Of a DNA stretch of 33,719 nucleotides, positions 8,269 to 15,347 are shown one piece after another. Where the stretch lies: positions 1-33,719 of the IMG/VR virus record IMGVR_UViG_3300043449_001598; one strand, 5' to 3'. Both the position numbers and the translations under genes were made by a program. The stretch is from a virus. The notes under the pieces are model-generated. The model was not told the origin of the DNA, did no database searches, and saw only the letters and a list, made by a program, of their open reading frames with translations. Every line of letters starts with the position of its first letter. Positions within the stretch are counted from its first letter, which is position 1.

Positions 8269-9015
8269 TCAGCGCACTCCGTTCTTGGCCATGTCCTGCT
8301 TCATGCGCTTGGCCAAGGTGGCAATCATGTCTGCCTTGCTGGCGTTGATGGCCTTTTGTAGGCCGGCCGTCGCCACTCCCATGGCATTGCCTCCACCGCC
8401 GAACCACGCGCGATACACCGGGCGATAGCCGACTGCCTCATTGCTGGCCACAGCCTCCATGTTTCCAAAACGCCAGACGGCGGGCTTGAATGAGCCGCCC
8501 AGTTTTTTGCCGGAACCAAAGCGCTTGATTTGCTGCGGAGGCCGCTTGCGAACAAAAGCCTTCGCCATGGTAAATGCCTTAATCCATCCGGCCGAAAGCA
8601 TGGCGACGGACTTGACCTTGTGCGCAATCATGGCGCGCACGATGTCCTGCGGCTTTGGATTGCCCTTGAGGTATTTGTAGTCAGGCAACGGGCTCTTGCC
8701 GGTCTCGTTCTTAATCTTCCAAAACAGCCGCCAGGCCAGGCTGTTCTCGTAGTCGTCGCGAATCTTGCGCGTCTTGGTGTTGACCGTCTGGCCCTTGCGC
8801 TTGCCGCTCTTAAACGTCTTTTGAACGTAGCCGGTCTGGCCCATCTGCCATTCAATCCGGCCCTTGTCGGCCTTCTTGGTCATGTCCATGGCATTGAGCA
8901 GCACGCGCATCATCTGCCCGTTGAGGAAATCCGGCAGGCTGCGCTTGCTGGTGGCCAAAAGTTCCTTGGCCGCCTGCTGCCACTCTCGGGTATCGACTTG
9001 GATGGTGGGATTCAT
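8269..9015 (-). CDS. Neck / minor tail protein (HK97 gp10-like)
   Basis: I chose the ATG at 9015 because AGGAAG lies 6 bases upstream and because the longer frame would run into the divergent ligase gene. The 248-residue product is basic. It begins with a strand and a helix (IQVDTREWQQAAKELLATSKRS) typical of HK97 gp10-type proteins, followed by Lys/Arg-rich segments and a C-terminal helix (LQKAINASKADMIATLAKRMKQ). It would join the head to the tail. It is the first gene after the plus-strand ligase interruption, so it is either driven by its own promoter in the 37-bp divergent gap or by read-through across the ligase. Confidence 0.6.
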   Translation of the reverse strand: MNPTIQVDTREWQQAAKELLATSKRSLPDFLNGQMMRVLLNAMDMTKKADKGRIEWQMGQTGYVQKTFKSGKRKGQTVNTKTRKIRDDYENSLAWRLFWKIKNETGKSPLPDYKYLKGNPKPQDIVRAMIAHKVKSVAMLSAGWIKAFTMAKAFVRKRPPQQIKRFGSGKKLGGSFKPAVWRFGNMEAVASNEAVGYRPVYRAWFGGGGNAMGVATAGLQKAINASKADMIATLAKRMKQDMAKNGVR

Positions 9016-9017
9016 GC

Positions 9018-9045
9018 TTGACTTCCTAGGCCGCTTGGGTATTGT
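9018..9045 (+). promoter_or_regulatory. Candidate promoter for the plus-strand ligase gene
   Basis: TTGACT (9018-9023) and TATTGT (9040-9045), separated by 16 bases, match a housekeeping-type promoter well. Transcription from it would start near 9052, at the ATG (9053), so the mRNA would be almost leaderless, and no Shine-Dalgarno is visible. The -35 box overlaps the region just upstream of the divergent neck gene. Confidence 0.5.
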
Positions 9046-9052
9046 GTCGCGC

Positions 9053-9730
9053 ATGAACGACATCAAGCCTGCCTTGTGCTCCAGCATGGACTTCGATGTC
9101 GGAGTCTACTGGCAGGGTGACGGCTGGATTGTTGAGGAAAAAAAGGACGGCATTCGTTGCATGGTGCACGTCGGTCATGAGTCCGTTGCCACGGGGCGCC
9201 GGGTGGATGACGCCGGCCGCATCCAGCCGCTCATGCGCCAAGAGGTTGCCCAAGGCTGGGCTGAGGAGCTCATTGGCTGCGTCTTTGACGGAGAGCTGAT
9301 GGAGGATGGCACCTACTGGATTTTTGACCTCGTGCGCGACCGCGGGGACGACCTGCGCCGCCAGCCGTTGGCCGAGCGCAAGGCTGCCCTGCGCAGCCTG
9401 GCCGACTGGCTGCCTGCCCACGCCAAGATTCTGCCTTGGTTCTCCAACGTGCGGGAGCTGGGCGCCTTCGACGAGGGCATCGTCTGGAAAGACCTTGGTG
9501 CCAAATACGTGAGCAACGAGTGGATTAAAGCCAAGCGCACGGTCACCGTGGACGTTCAGGTGCTGGCCTACGAAGGCGGTGGCGTGGCCCTGACGGCCGG
9601 CAACGGCCGCGTCCAGGGCGTGCCCGAGGACATCACGCCGGGCACCATGATTGAATGCACCAGCTACGGCGTCTGGCCGAGTGGAAAGCTCAAGAGCGGG
9701 CGATTCATGCGGGTGCGCCTGGACAAGTGA
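9053..9730 (+). CDS. Minimal ATP-dependent DNA ligase
   Basis: The 225-residue protein carries the ordered motifs of ATP-dependent DNA ligases: motif I KKDGIR (Lys30 as adenylated nucleophile, Asp32, Gly33, Arg35), motif III FDGELM (78-83), IIIa IFDLV (90-94), IV EGIVWK (141-146) and V WIKAKR (157-162). A short OB-fold-like tail follows, ending GRFMRVRLDK. There is no N-terminal DNA-binding domain and no long C-terminal extension. At 225 residues it is shorter than the small viral and LigE-type ligases I know (about 260-300). It would seal 5'-phosphate nicks. It is the only plus-strand gene inside the structural operon, has its own promoter-like sequence, and ends 2 bases from the convergent connector gene: the signature of a later-acquired 'moron'. 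Confidence 0.85.
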   Translation: MNDIKPALCSSMDFDVGVYWQGDGWIVEEKKDGIRCMVHVGHESVATGRRVDDAGRIQPLMRQEVAQGWAEELIGCVFDGELMEDGTYWIFDLVRDRGDDLRRQPLAERKAALRSLADWLPAHAKILPWFSNVRELGAFDEGIVWKDLGAKYVSNEWIKAKRTVTVDVQVLAYEGGGVALTAGNGRVQGVPEDITPGTMIECTSYGVWPSGKLKSGRFMRVRLDK

Positions 9731-9732
9731 CC

Positions 9733-10293
9733 TCATCGGCGACCTCCCACCTCATCCATCAAATCCAACACGAGAGCGGAGCCGGGCTGGTCGCGCTGCA
9801 CGCGGGCCACGCGGTAGCTCGTGCTGCGGAAAGTGACCGCCGCGCCTTCGGCCGGGATGGTTGAGATGTCTGCGCGGTCAATGACCACGCGCACCATGTC
9901 GGCGTTGGTTAATCCTCCAAGCTCCAGGTCCGTGCCCGTGACCACGCTGAAGGCATGGCAGCTGTAGGTGGTGGCGCCGATCGTGATGTTCTCCACCGGC
10001 ACGTCGTCGAGCACGTAGCACTCGCAGCGATACCAGCCGTTGACCTTCTTGGTGAACAGGACTGTGAACTGGGTGCTGTTGGTGGAGTCGGTGAACTGCT
10101 CGCCCGGCACCGGAGCCGCAGCCACGGCGGATTGAAGCAGCTCCACAAACGTGGCCGGCACGGGCCGCTCAAACGTCTGACCGCGCTCCACGAGCGCCGT
10201 GATGGTGTTGCCCTTGAAAGTCAGCGAGTCGCCGCTGACGCCCAACAGGGACGCCATGGCGCTATTCAGCAAGGTGGCTGCGACGCTGGGCAT
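9733..10293 (-). CDS. Head-tail connector / head closure protein
   Basis: The 186-residue protein opens with a helical stretch (SVAATLLNSAMASLLGVSG) and ends with strands (TFRSTSYRVARVQRDQPGSALVLDL) of the type seen in head completion proteins of siphoviruses. It lies between the capsid genes and the neck protein. There is no obvious Shine-Dalgarno before the ATG at 10293, and an internal ATG (MASLLGVSG) is an alternative start. Function is inferred from position and strand pattern. Confidence 0.55.
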   Translation of the reverse strand: MPSVAATLLNSAMASLLGVSGDSLTFKGNTITALVERGQTFERPVPATFVELLQSAVAAAPVPGEQFTDSTNSTQFTVLFTKKVNGWYRCECYVLDDVPVENITIGATTYSCHAFSVVTGTDLELGGLTNADMVRVVIDRADISTIPAEGAAVTFRSTSYRVARVQRDQPGSALVLDLMDEVGGRR

Positions 10294-10302
10294 CTAAAGT
10301 GG

Positions 10303-10338
10303 GGCGGCGCCGAGGGAGGAAGCGGCCTCGGCGCCGCC
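10303..10338 (-). terminator. Strong GC hairpin between capsid-region genes
   Basis: A perfect 12-bp inverted repeat (GGCGGCGCCGAG / CTCGGCGCCGCC, arms 10303-10314 and 10327-10338, 12-base loop) sits in the 120-bp gap between the 144-residue secreted protein and the connector gene. On the minus strand only CCCACTTT follows, not a long T run, so it may be a partial terminator, an attenuator or an mRNA-stability element that lowers expression of the genes downstream. The rest of this gap shows no gene. Confidence 0.55.
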
Positions 10339-10413
10339 GGAATACCCGGCTTGGTGGGTGGTGGACACAGCGTGCACTTCGCGTGTCTTTGGGCTGGCCG
10401 GGTGGTAAGGCGA

Positions 10414-10848
10414 TTACGGAGCCGAGGGCTTGACCCAATAGCGGAAGGTATTGGTCATCGCCTGGCTGTTGCCATTGGTGATGTATCGCAAGACCAGGTA
10501 GTTGTACCCCTTCACGTTGAAGTTGGTCACAACCGTGGTTGCCGTGCCGCCAGCCGCCGCGCGGGCCATGACGAAGCCATTGTTGTCAGGGCTGGCAGCC
10601 AGCGTGGTGCCATCAAGGCTGGGGACGAACTCGACGCCAGCGAGCGAGGTGCCAGCGCCGCCAAGGGTTTGAGTCCATTCCACAGCCACGTTCTGCTGGC
10701 GCCGCACGTCGATGACGAACGAGCCGGCCGGGGTGTTGGAGGTGACGCCGCTGCCCACCAAGATGGTCGGGAGAGTGACCAGCTGGGCAGACACGGTGTT
10801 GAGCGCCACGGCCGAGGCCGCAGCGATGAGGAGGTGTTTGAGTTTCAT
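10414..10848 (-). CDS. Small secreted-type protein in the capsid module
   Basis: The 144-residue protein starts with a textbook Sec signal (MKLKHLLIAAASAVALNTVSAQ; cleavage probably after VSA). The mature part is beta-rich and Thr/Val/Asn-rich (VEFVPSLDGTTLAASPDNNG and a closing strand LVLRYITNG). It lies just downstream of the major capsid gene and a 132-residue protein, overlapping that one by ATGA. Decoration proteins often occur here but do not carry export signals. It could be a capsid decoration protein with an odd N-terminus, or an exported protein riding in the late operon. I do not recognise a family. Confidence 0.7.
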   Translation of the reverse strand: MKLKHLLIAAASAVALNTVSAQLVTLPTILVGSGVTSNTPAGSFVIDVRRQQNVAVEWTQTLGGAGTSLAGVEFVPSLDGTTLAASPDNNGFVMARAAAGGTATTVVTNFNVKGYNYLVLRYITNGNSQAMTNTFRYWVKPSAP

Positions 10849-11243
10849 TGCTTGGATTCTTTGGTGGGTTTGGTTCCGAACAGGGACCGCTTGAGAGCCG
10901 CCTTGCCTTGGTTGGCCTTGTCGATTTCAGCCTGACGCACGGCTGCCGCGGCCTTCTCGGCCTCAGCTTTCTGGGCAGCCTGCTTGGCCAGCCAGTCGCC
11001 GCGCTTCTCGACCTTCTCGCGCACGTAGTCTTCCGCCGCCTTGACAGCGGCCAGCGTGGCCGCGCTCAGGATGCGAGCGCGGCCATCGCTGGTCTGGAAG
11101 TCAACGCGCACCACGCCCGCCGGCAGGCCCTCCACAGCGTAGCTGTTGAAGGCCGCCGACTGCTCGTGGATGGGCTGCCGGGAATCAGCGAGGATGACCT
11201 CGCTGCCGTCAGCCTTGATGCCAATGGTGCGTGCGGTTCTCAT
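10845..11243 (-). CDS. Capsid-adjacent protein, unknown
   Basis: The 132-residue protein has two parts. The first (residues 1-60, RTARTIGIKADGSEVILADSR) is a small beta-rich region. The second half is a Lys/Ala/Glu-rich helix (residues ~65-115) likely to be a coiled coil. It starts 10 bases after the major capsid stop and ends overlapping the secreted protein (ATGA). A head accessory or assembly role is plausible from position. No family is recognised. Confidence 0.6.
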   Translation of the reverse strand: MRTARTIGIKADGSEVILADSRQPIHEQSAAFNSYAVEGLPAGVVRVDFQTSDGRARILSAATLAAVKAAEDYVREKVEKRGDWLAKQAAQKAEAEKAAAAVRQAEIDKANQGKAALKRSLFGTKPTKESKQ

Positions 11244-11253
11244 TGGTCACTGG

Positions 11254-13215
11254 TTAGGAGGTGACGAGGACTTCGGCCTGGGTGGTGTCGCCGGCGCCGG
11301 CGCCGAACATGCACTCGTAGGAGGCCCACTGGACGCGGGTGGCGGTGTTGTACCAGACCGTATACATCACGGTCAGGCCGAGCTCTTCCACCGTGAAGGT
11401 GCCGTTCACATCGAACTGGCCGGTGGGCGGGTTGGCCGGCATGCCGGAACCGATGGCGAGCGCGTCAGGACCGCACACGAACCCGACGGCGTTGGTCGCC
11501 GCAGAGGTCCAGCGGTTCTGCTCCGCGATGAGGTCAAACCCGTAGGCGCCCTGTTCACCCAGCGCGAAGCTCTCGCGGTCGGTGGGCAGGAGGTAAGCCA
11601 GGTGACCACCATCCAAGAGCAGGTTCTTGGACCGGTAGTTCTTGGCCGCGGCGAGGACGGGCTTGAGCGAGTCGGCCGCGAACGTGGCCGCGACACCAAC
11701 GCTAATCCCGGTGCCGTAGTTGGCCGTCGTCAGGACCGCCGTGTAGACGTCGCTGAGCAGGTTGGCAAACGACTGGGCGTTCACCAGCGCGATGTCCTCA
11801 AGGCTGAACCCGAAGTTCCGGTCCGACTGGTCAACCTGGAAGCTCTGGGTCTTGTGCGCCATCGTCACGCTGATGGGCGCGAGGGTGGAGTCGCCAGACT
11901 CAAAGTTGGTCGGATTAGTCTGGCCGGTGGAACCAGCCGTCGCCTTCTTAACCTGCACACTGGCGCCGGGCCGGATGACGTCGGCGGTGAACAGGCGGGA
12001 GAACGCGCGGAGCGGCGCCAACCGGTTGTTGGCCACGGTCACCACGGCGTCCGCGAGGACATCGGGCTTGAGCGTGGAGCTGATGGTGTTGCCGGCCATC
12101 GGGGCAAACCGCATGAGCTGAGCCTGCAGGCCCTCGCCATGCTGCTTGCGCCACGCGATGCGCTTCTTGGCGGTGCTCGCGTTAATGCGCGGGCTCTCGC
12201 AGTTCAGGAAGATGGTGGACTGGCCGAGGTTGCGGTATTCCTCGATGACCGGGTTGCCCAGGTTCTCGATGACGGGCTTGACCGGCGCGGCGGCCTCGAC
12301 GGGCAGCTTGCGCAGCGAGTCCATGATGGTCTCGTCCGCGATGACGCGGGGAAGCCATTCCGTCTCGTTGAGGGTGGGCCGGTGCTGCGCCAGGGCGCGG
12401 AACTCGGCGGTGATGCGCAGCTCGCGCTCGCGCTTCAGGGCAGCAGTAATGGCGTTGATGTCCTTGCTGTGGTCAATGACCTGCACCGGAGTCTCAACAC
12501 CAACCGCCGCCACGGGACCACTGGAGGTCGTGGTCGTGGGTTGGTTTTGCATGGGGTTCTGTGGTTCTCCGCCGGCGGGGAGTTGCGGCGGTGGGGTTGT
12601 GTTCGCCACCAGCGCCGCCGGCACGCGCCGGAGTTGCGGGTGGAAATTGAAGTGCGCCGCCATCTGGACAGGCGCTGTGGTCTGGTCGGCAAAGCCAGCC
12701 AGCACGGCCTCGCGGCCGTTCATCCAGGTCTCGTCCGCCATCAACTGCCGGATGGCTTCCTTGGTCTTGCCGGTCTTCTTGGAGTAGATGCCGGCGAGGA
12801 TGTCGGCGTGCTGCTCCAGCCGGTCGGCCATTTCGCGCATGTCCTCCGCCGTTCCGGCCACCATGCCGGACGGGTCGTGAATCATGTAAAGGCTGTTCTC
12901 CGGGATGATTAGCTTGGACCCAGCCAGAGCGATGATGCTGGCAATGCTGGCTGCCACGCCGTCCACGCGCACCGTCACCTGCTCGCGGCGCTGCTCAAGC
13001 TGATGGTAGATGGCGAGTCCGTCCCAGACGTTTCCGCCGGGCGAGTTGATGGCGACCGTGATGGGCGTGCGGGCCGGAATGTCCTTGAGCGCTTCCGCAA
13101 ACTGCTTGGCCGATACACCTTCGTTGCCGAACCAGTCCGTCCCAATCTGGTCGTAGATGAGAATCTCATGACCATCTTTGCCGTTGCGAATGCTGAACCA
13201 GGTGGAGTTGCTCAT
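11254..13215 (-). CDS. ClpP-like prohead protease fused to major capsid protein
   Basis: One 653-residue frame holds two functions. Residues ~15-180 are a ClpP/S14-type protease: SPGG (58-61), the serine nucleophile in GVAAS (Ser90), the histidine in MIHDPSG (His113), and an acidic site near Asp161. Residues ~200-260 are a Pro/Thr/Gln-rich linker (QNPMQNQPTTTTSSGP). Residues ~340-653 match an HK97-fold major capsid protein in size and composition, with an E-loop-like Ser/Thr/Asn-rich part (SVQVKKATAGSTGQTNPTNF). The protease would mature the prohead and probably free the capsid subunit by cleaving the linker or scaffold region. It overlaps the portal stop by ATGA. No separate capsid gene exists elsewhere in the window. 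Confidence 0.85.
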   Translation of the reverse strand: MSNSTWFSIRNGKDGHEILIYDQIGTDWFGNEGVSAKQFAEALKDIPARTPITVAINSPGGNVWDGLAIYHQLEQRREQVTVRVDGVAASIASIIALAGSKLIIPENSLYMIHDPSGMVAGTAEDMREMADRLEQHADILAGIYSKKTGKTKEAIRQLMADETWMNGREAVLAGFADQTTAPVQMAAHFNFHPQLRRVPAALVANTTPPPQLPAGGEPQNPMQNQPTTTTSSGPVAAVGVETPVQVIDHSKDINAITAALKRERELRITAEFRALAQHRPTLNETEWLPRVIADETIMDSLRKLPVEAAAPVKPVIENLGNPVIEEYRNLGQSTIFLNCESPRINASTAKKRIAWRKQHGEGLQAQLMRFAPMAGNTISSTLKPDVLADAVVTVANNRLAPLRAFSRLFTADVIRPGASVQVKKATAGSTGQTNPTNFESGDSTLAPISVTMAHKTQSFQVDQSDRNFGFSLEDIALVNAQSFANLLSDVYTAVLTTANYGTGISVGVAATFAADSLKPVLAAAKNYRSKNLLLDGGHLAYLLPTDRESFALGEQGAYGFDLIAEQNRWTSAATNAVGFVCGPDALAIGSGMPANPPTGQFDVNGTFTVEELGLTVMYTVWYNTATRVQWASYECMFGAGAGDTTQAEVLVTS

Positions 13216-14696
13216 TGTTCGTCCTCCTGCGCGATGGCCACGGACGTGTCCATGGCGCTGGGCAGAGTGGCCTGTGTTTGGGAAATCTCCGCGACCTCAA
13301 CGCCATACTGCGCGGAAAGGTCGCGGATGAACTTGGCTTGCTCGGCCCGCTTACGCAGTTCGGTCTGCCAGCTCAAACCCAAGGAACCGTAAATGACCTC
13401 GTAGTTCGTGGCGCCGGCGGCCAGCTCGGCCAGCATCGCTGCGCTGTTCCGGCCGACGTCCACGTTGGGTGCCCGCGGGGGCAGGATGCTCACCTTGCGC
13501 CAGTCACCGGGAGGCCCGGCCAATGCGCGGTCGGTGGCGATTCCGAAGGAAATCACATAGCCCCAGATGCGGCGCTGCACATCGGCCAGCACGGCATGGC
13601 GCGACCGGAAGAAGCTCGTCGCCATGTCCAGTGCGCCGCGATACACGGTGCCCTGCATGGAATCCGGGAAAACGATGCAGTACGGAATCTCCACGCCGGC
13701 GCAGACGAGCTCCCGCTTTAGGCGCCAGTATTCCACGGTGGTCACGCTGGGCCGCTGACCGGGATTCTGGTCAACCTCGTCGCCATGCTGCAGCACGCGG
13801 GCCATGCCGCCGCTGATGCTCTGGTAATAACTGAGCTTGTTCTCCGTGGTGCCGACGCCGCCGTTGGTCTCGGTGTTGTCCGTCCAGCGCATGCGGCGCA
13901 GTGACGCCGGGTCCAACTCGCCGTTCTTGGTCTTAATCCAGAGAGCCGTGGAGGCGTTCTGCTTGGCCGCCTGCATCTCCAGCATGTGCAGGTCGTCGAG
14001 GTCGTGGAGCTCGTTTAGGACGGCGTGAAAGAACGACAGGCCGCGCACCTGGCCGGGACGGCTGGGCTCGAAAACGTGAATGACGCTGTCGGCCGGCTTG
14101 GCTGGGCCAAACGTGAAGACGCCCGCCTTCTTCTCCTCCGCAAAGTAGTAGGCCATCGGCCGGCCGCGCTCGTCCACGCGCACGCCGTCAATCACCATCG
14201 GGTCCTGCGCAAACTCCGGCGGCGTCTGGCAGAGGTGACCCTCGATGAGTTGGATGCGCGGGAAGCTGCGCCCGTTCTGCGCCTGGCCGGCCGTCAGCAC
14301 GACAAACACGTCGCCGTCAATGAACCAGCTGCGCGCGATAAGGTTCAGCAAAGTGCCGAAGCCCTGCCGGCTAGACAGGTCGGGAATCTCGCACCAGGTA
14401 TCCCACCACTCCTTGGCGCGGATATTCCAGTCCGGGTCCGAGCTCACCGGAGTCAACTGCGGGTTTGCACCCACTACGAAGTTCTCGAACTTGCCCGCCA
14501 GCGCCTGCACCAACGGATTGTTCTTCTCGAAATACCGCACCTTGCGCGCAATCTCCGCGCGGGTGTATTGGCTGATGTCAAAGCGCGCCGAGGTCAGCGT
14601 GCCAGGGATGCGGCTGCGGTGGGTGCTGGAGTGGGCACCCTCATACTTGTTGCGCGTCCCGCGCAGCAGCTTAAGTAAGCGACTGCGCAGTCCCAT
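13212..14696 (-). CDS. Portal protein (lambda gpB type)
   Basis: I place the start at 14696 (MGLRSRLLKLLRG) because the frame from 14738 would overlap the upstream gene by 68 bases. The 494-residue product has the marks of the lambda-type portal family: YFEKNNPLVQALAGKFENFVVG near residue 55, the DGDVFVVL strand, a central region IQLIEGHLCQTPPEF, and a C-terminal section DMATSFFRSRHAVLADVQRRIWGYV. Twelve copies would form the DNA-entry ring. It follows terminase and precedes the protease-capsid fusion, as in lambda-like late operons. Confidence 0.85.
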   Translation of the reverse strand: MGLRSRLLKLLRGTRNKYEGAHSSTHRSRIPGTLTSARFDISQYTRAEIARKVRYFEKNNPLVQALAGKFENFVVGANPQLTPVSSDPDWNIRAKEWWDTWCEIPDLSSRQGFGTLLNLIARSWFIDGDVFVVLTAGQAQNGRSFPRIQLIEGHLCQTPPEFAQDPMVIDGVRVDERGRPMAYYFAEEKKAGVFTFGPAKPADSVIHVFEPSRPGQVRGLSFFHAVLNELHDLDDLHMLEMQAAKQNASTALWIKTKNGELDPASLRRMRWTDNTETNGGVGTTENKLSYYQSISGGMARVLQHGDEVDQNPGQRPSVTTVEYWRLKRELVCAGVEIPYCIVFPDSMQGTVYRGALDMATSFFRSRHAVLADVQRRIWGYVISFGIATDRALAGPPGDWRKVSILPPRAPNVDVGRNSAAMLAELAAGATNYEVIYGSLGLSWQTELRKRAEQAKFIRDLSAQYGVEVAEISQTQATLPSAMDTSVAIAQEDEQ

Positions 14697-15072
14697 AGCG
14701 GAGGTCGGTGAAGTCGGCGGGGTCCAACTCGAACACACCGTCGCCGATGCGGTGTGCCATCTCCGTGTAAATCTGTGCGTCCGTGGGAGCAGCCGTGCCG
14801 CTGTTAATCAGCGCCGTCTTGCTCCTGTCATGCAACCGCTCCATCTCGCCTGCCAAGGCCAAGGCCGTGCCGACCGGGTTGGCGCCAGAGCTGCCGCCGG
14901 TTGAGTAGCTGACGGAATGGCCGTTGCCGGAGACGGCCGCAATGGCACCACCCGATGCCTGAGTGAAGAGGGAATCCAGCTGCGCCTGAATGGCAACAAG
15001 CAGAGAGCTCGCGCCCCTGTTACGGTAAACGCGAGAAAGCCATGCCTGCTTATAGGCAGCGGTATAATCCAC
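14671..15072 (-). CDS. Head-tail joining region protein, unknown
   Basis: The 133-residue frame starts with GTG at 15072 (an AGGC lies 4 bases upstream) and overlaps the portal start by 26 bases. It begins with a short helical part (YTAAYKQAWLSRVYRNRGAS). A Gly/Ser-rich middle (SGGAIAAVSGNGHSVSYSTGGSSGANP) and a helical end follow. Lambda gpW occupies the same slot between terminase and portal, but this protein is twice as long and not clearly related. Name withheld. Confidence 0.6.
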   Translation of the reverse strand: MDYTAAYKQAWLSRVYRNRGASSLLVAIQAQLDSLFTQASGGAIAAVSGNGHSVSYSTGGSSGANPVGTALALAGEMERLHDRSKTALINSGTAAPTDAQIYTEMAHRIGDGVFELDPADFTDLRYGTAQSLT

Positions 15073-15108
15073 TGCCTACATGGTCTTTGGTATTACATAA
15101 TACGGTAA
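15021..15108. promoter_or_regulatory. Operator-like repeats upstream of the head genes
   Basis: In the gap after the LuxR-type gene there is a near-perfect palindrome GTATTACATAATAC (15090-15103; 6-bp arms, 2-base centre). TACGGTAA appears twice as a direct repeat (15021-15028 and 15101-15108). Both overlap the start region of the head gene at 15072. A DNA-binding protein, perhaps the adjacent HTH protein, could act here (inference). Confidence 0.4.
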
Positions 15109-15143
15109 GACCTCAAAAAGGCTGTATACAAAATGGGGACAGC

Positions 15144-15347
15144 CTATGTGTTTTGTTGACTGAAGCGCGACACCAGCTGCGCGCGGCTCCTGGCCTGATG
15201 CCGGCGCATTGCCCGGTCCAAGTGCATGCGCACCGTGTGCTCGCTGACGCCAAGCTCGTGCGCTGCCTCCTTGGTCCGCGCGCCCTTGATGAGAAGGCGC
15301 ATGATTTGCCTCTGCCGTGGTGTCCAGTCCGTGGGAGTGTGTTTCAT
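15144..15347 (-). CDS. LuxR/GerE-type helix-turn-helix protein
   Basis: The 67-residue protein is essentially a single GerE domain: WTPRQRQIMRLLIKG, then KEAAHELGVSEHTVRMHLDRAMRR, where the GVSEHTVRMH stretch is the recognition helix turn. I chose the ATG at 15347 because it overlaps the terminase stop (ATGA) and has AGGAA 3 bases upstream. There is no receiver or ligand domain. It sits between the large terminase and the head genes and is followed by palindromic operator-like DNA (15090-15103), so a role in late-gene control is plausible. Confidence 0.8.
   Translation of the reverse strand: MKHTPTDWTPRQRQIMRLLIKGARTKEAAHELGVSEHTVRMHLDRAMRRHQARSRAQLVSRFSQQNT

Noticed and set aside
11146-12912. 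588-codon plus-strand frame over the capsid gene
   Set aside because: It is a GC-rich shadow of the protease-capsid gene: low-complexity His/Arg/Gly-rich product, no ribosome site, no domains.
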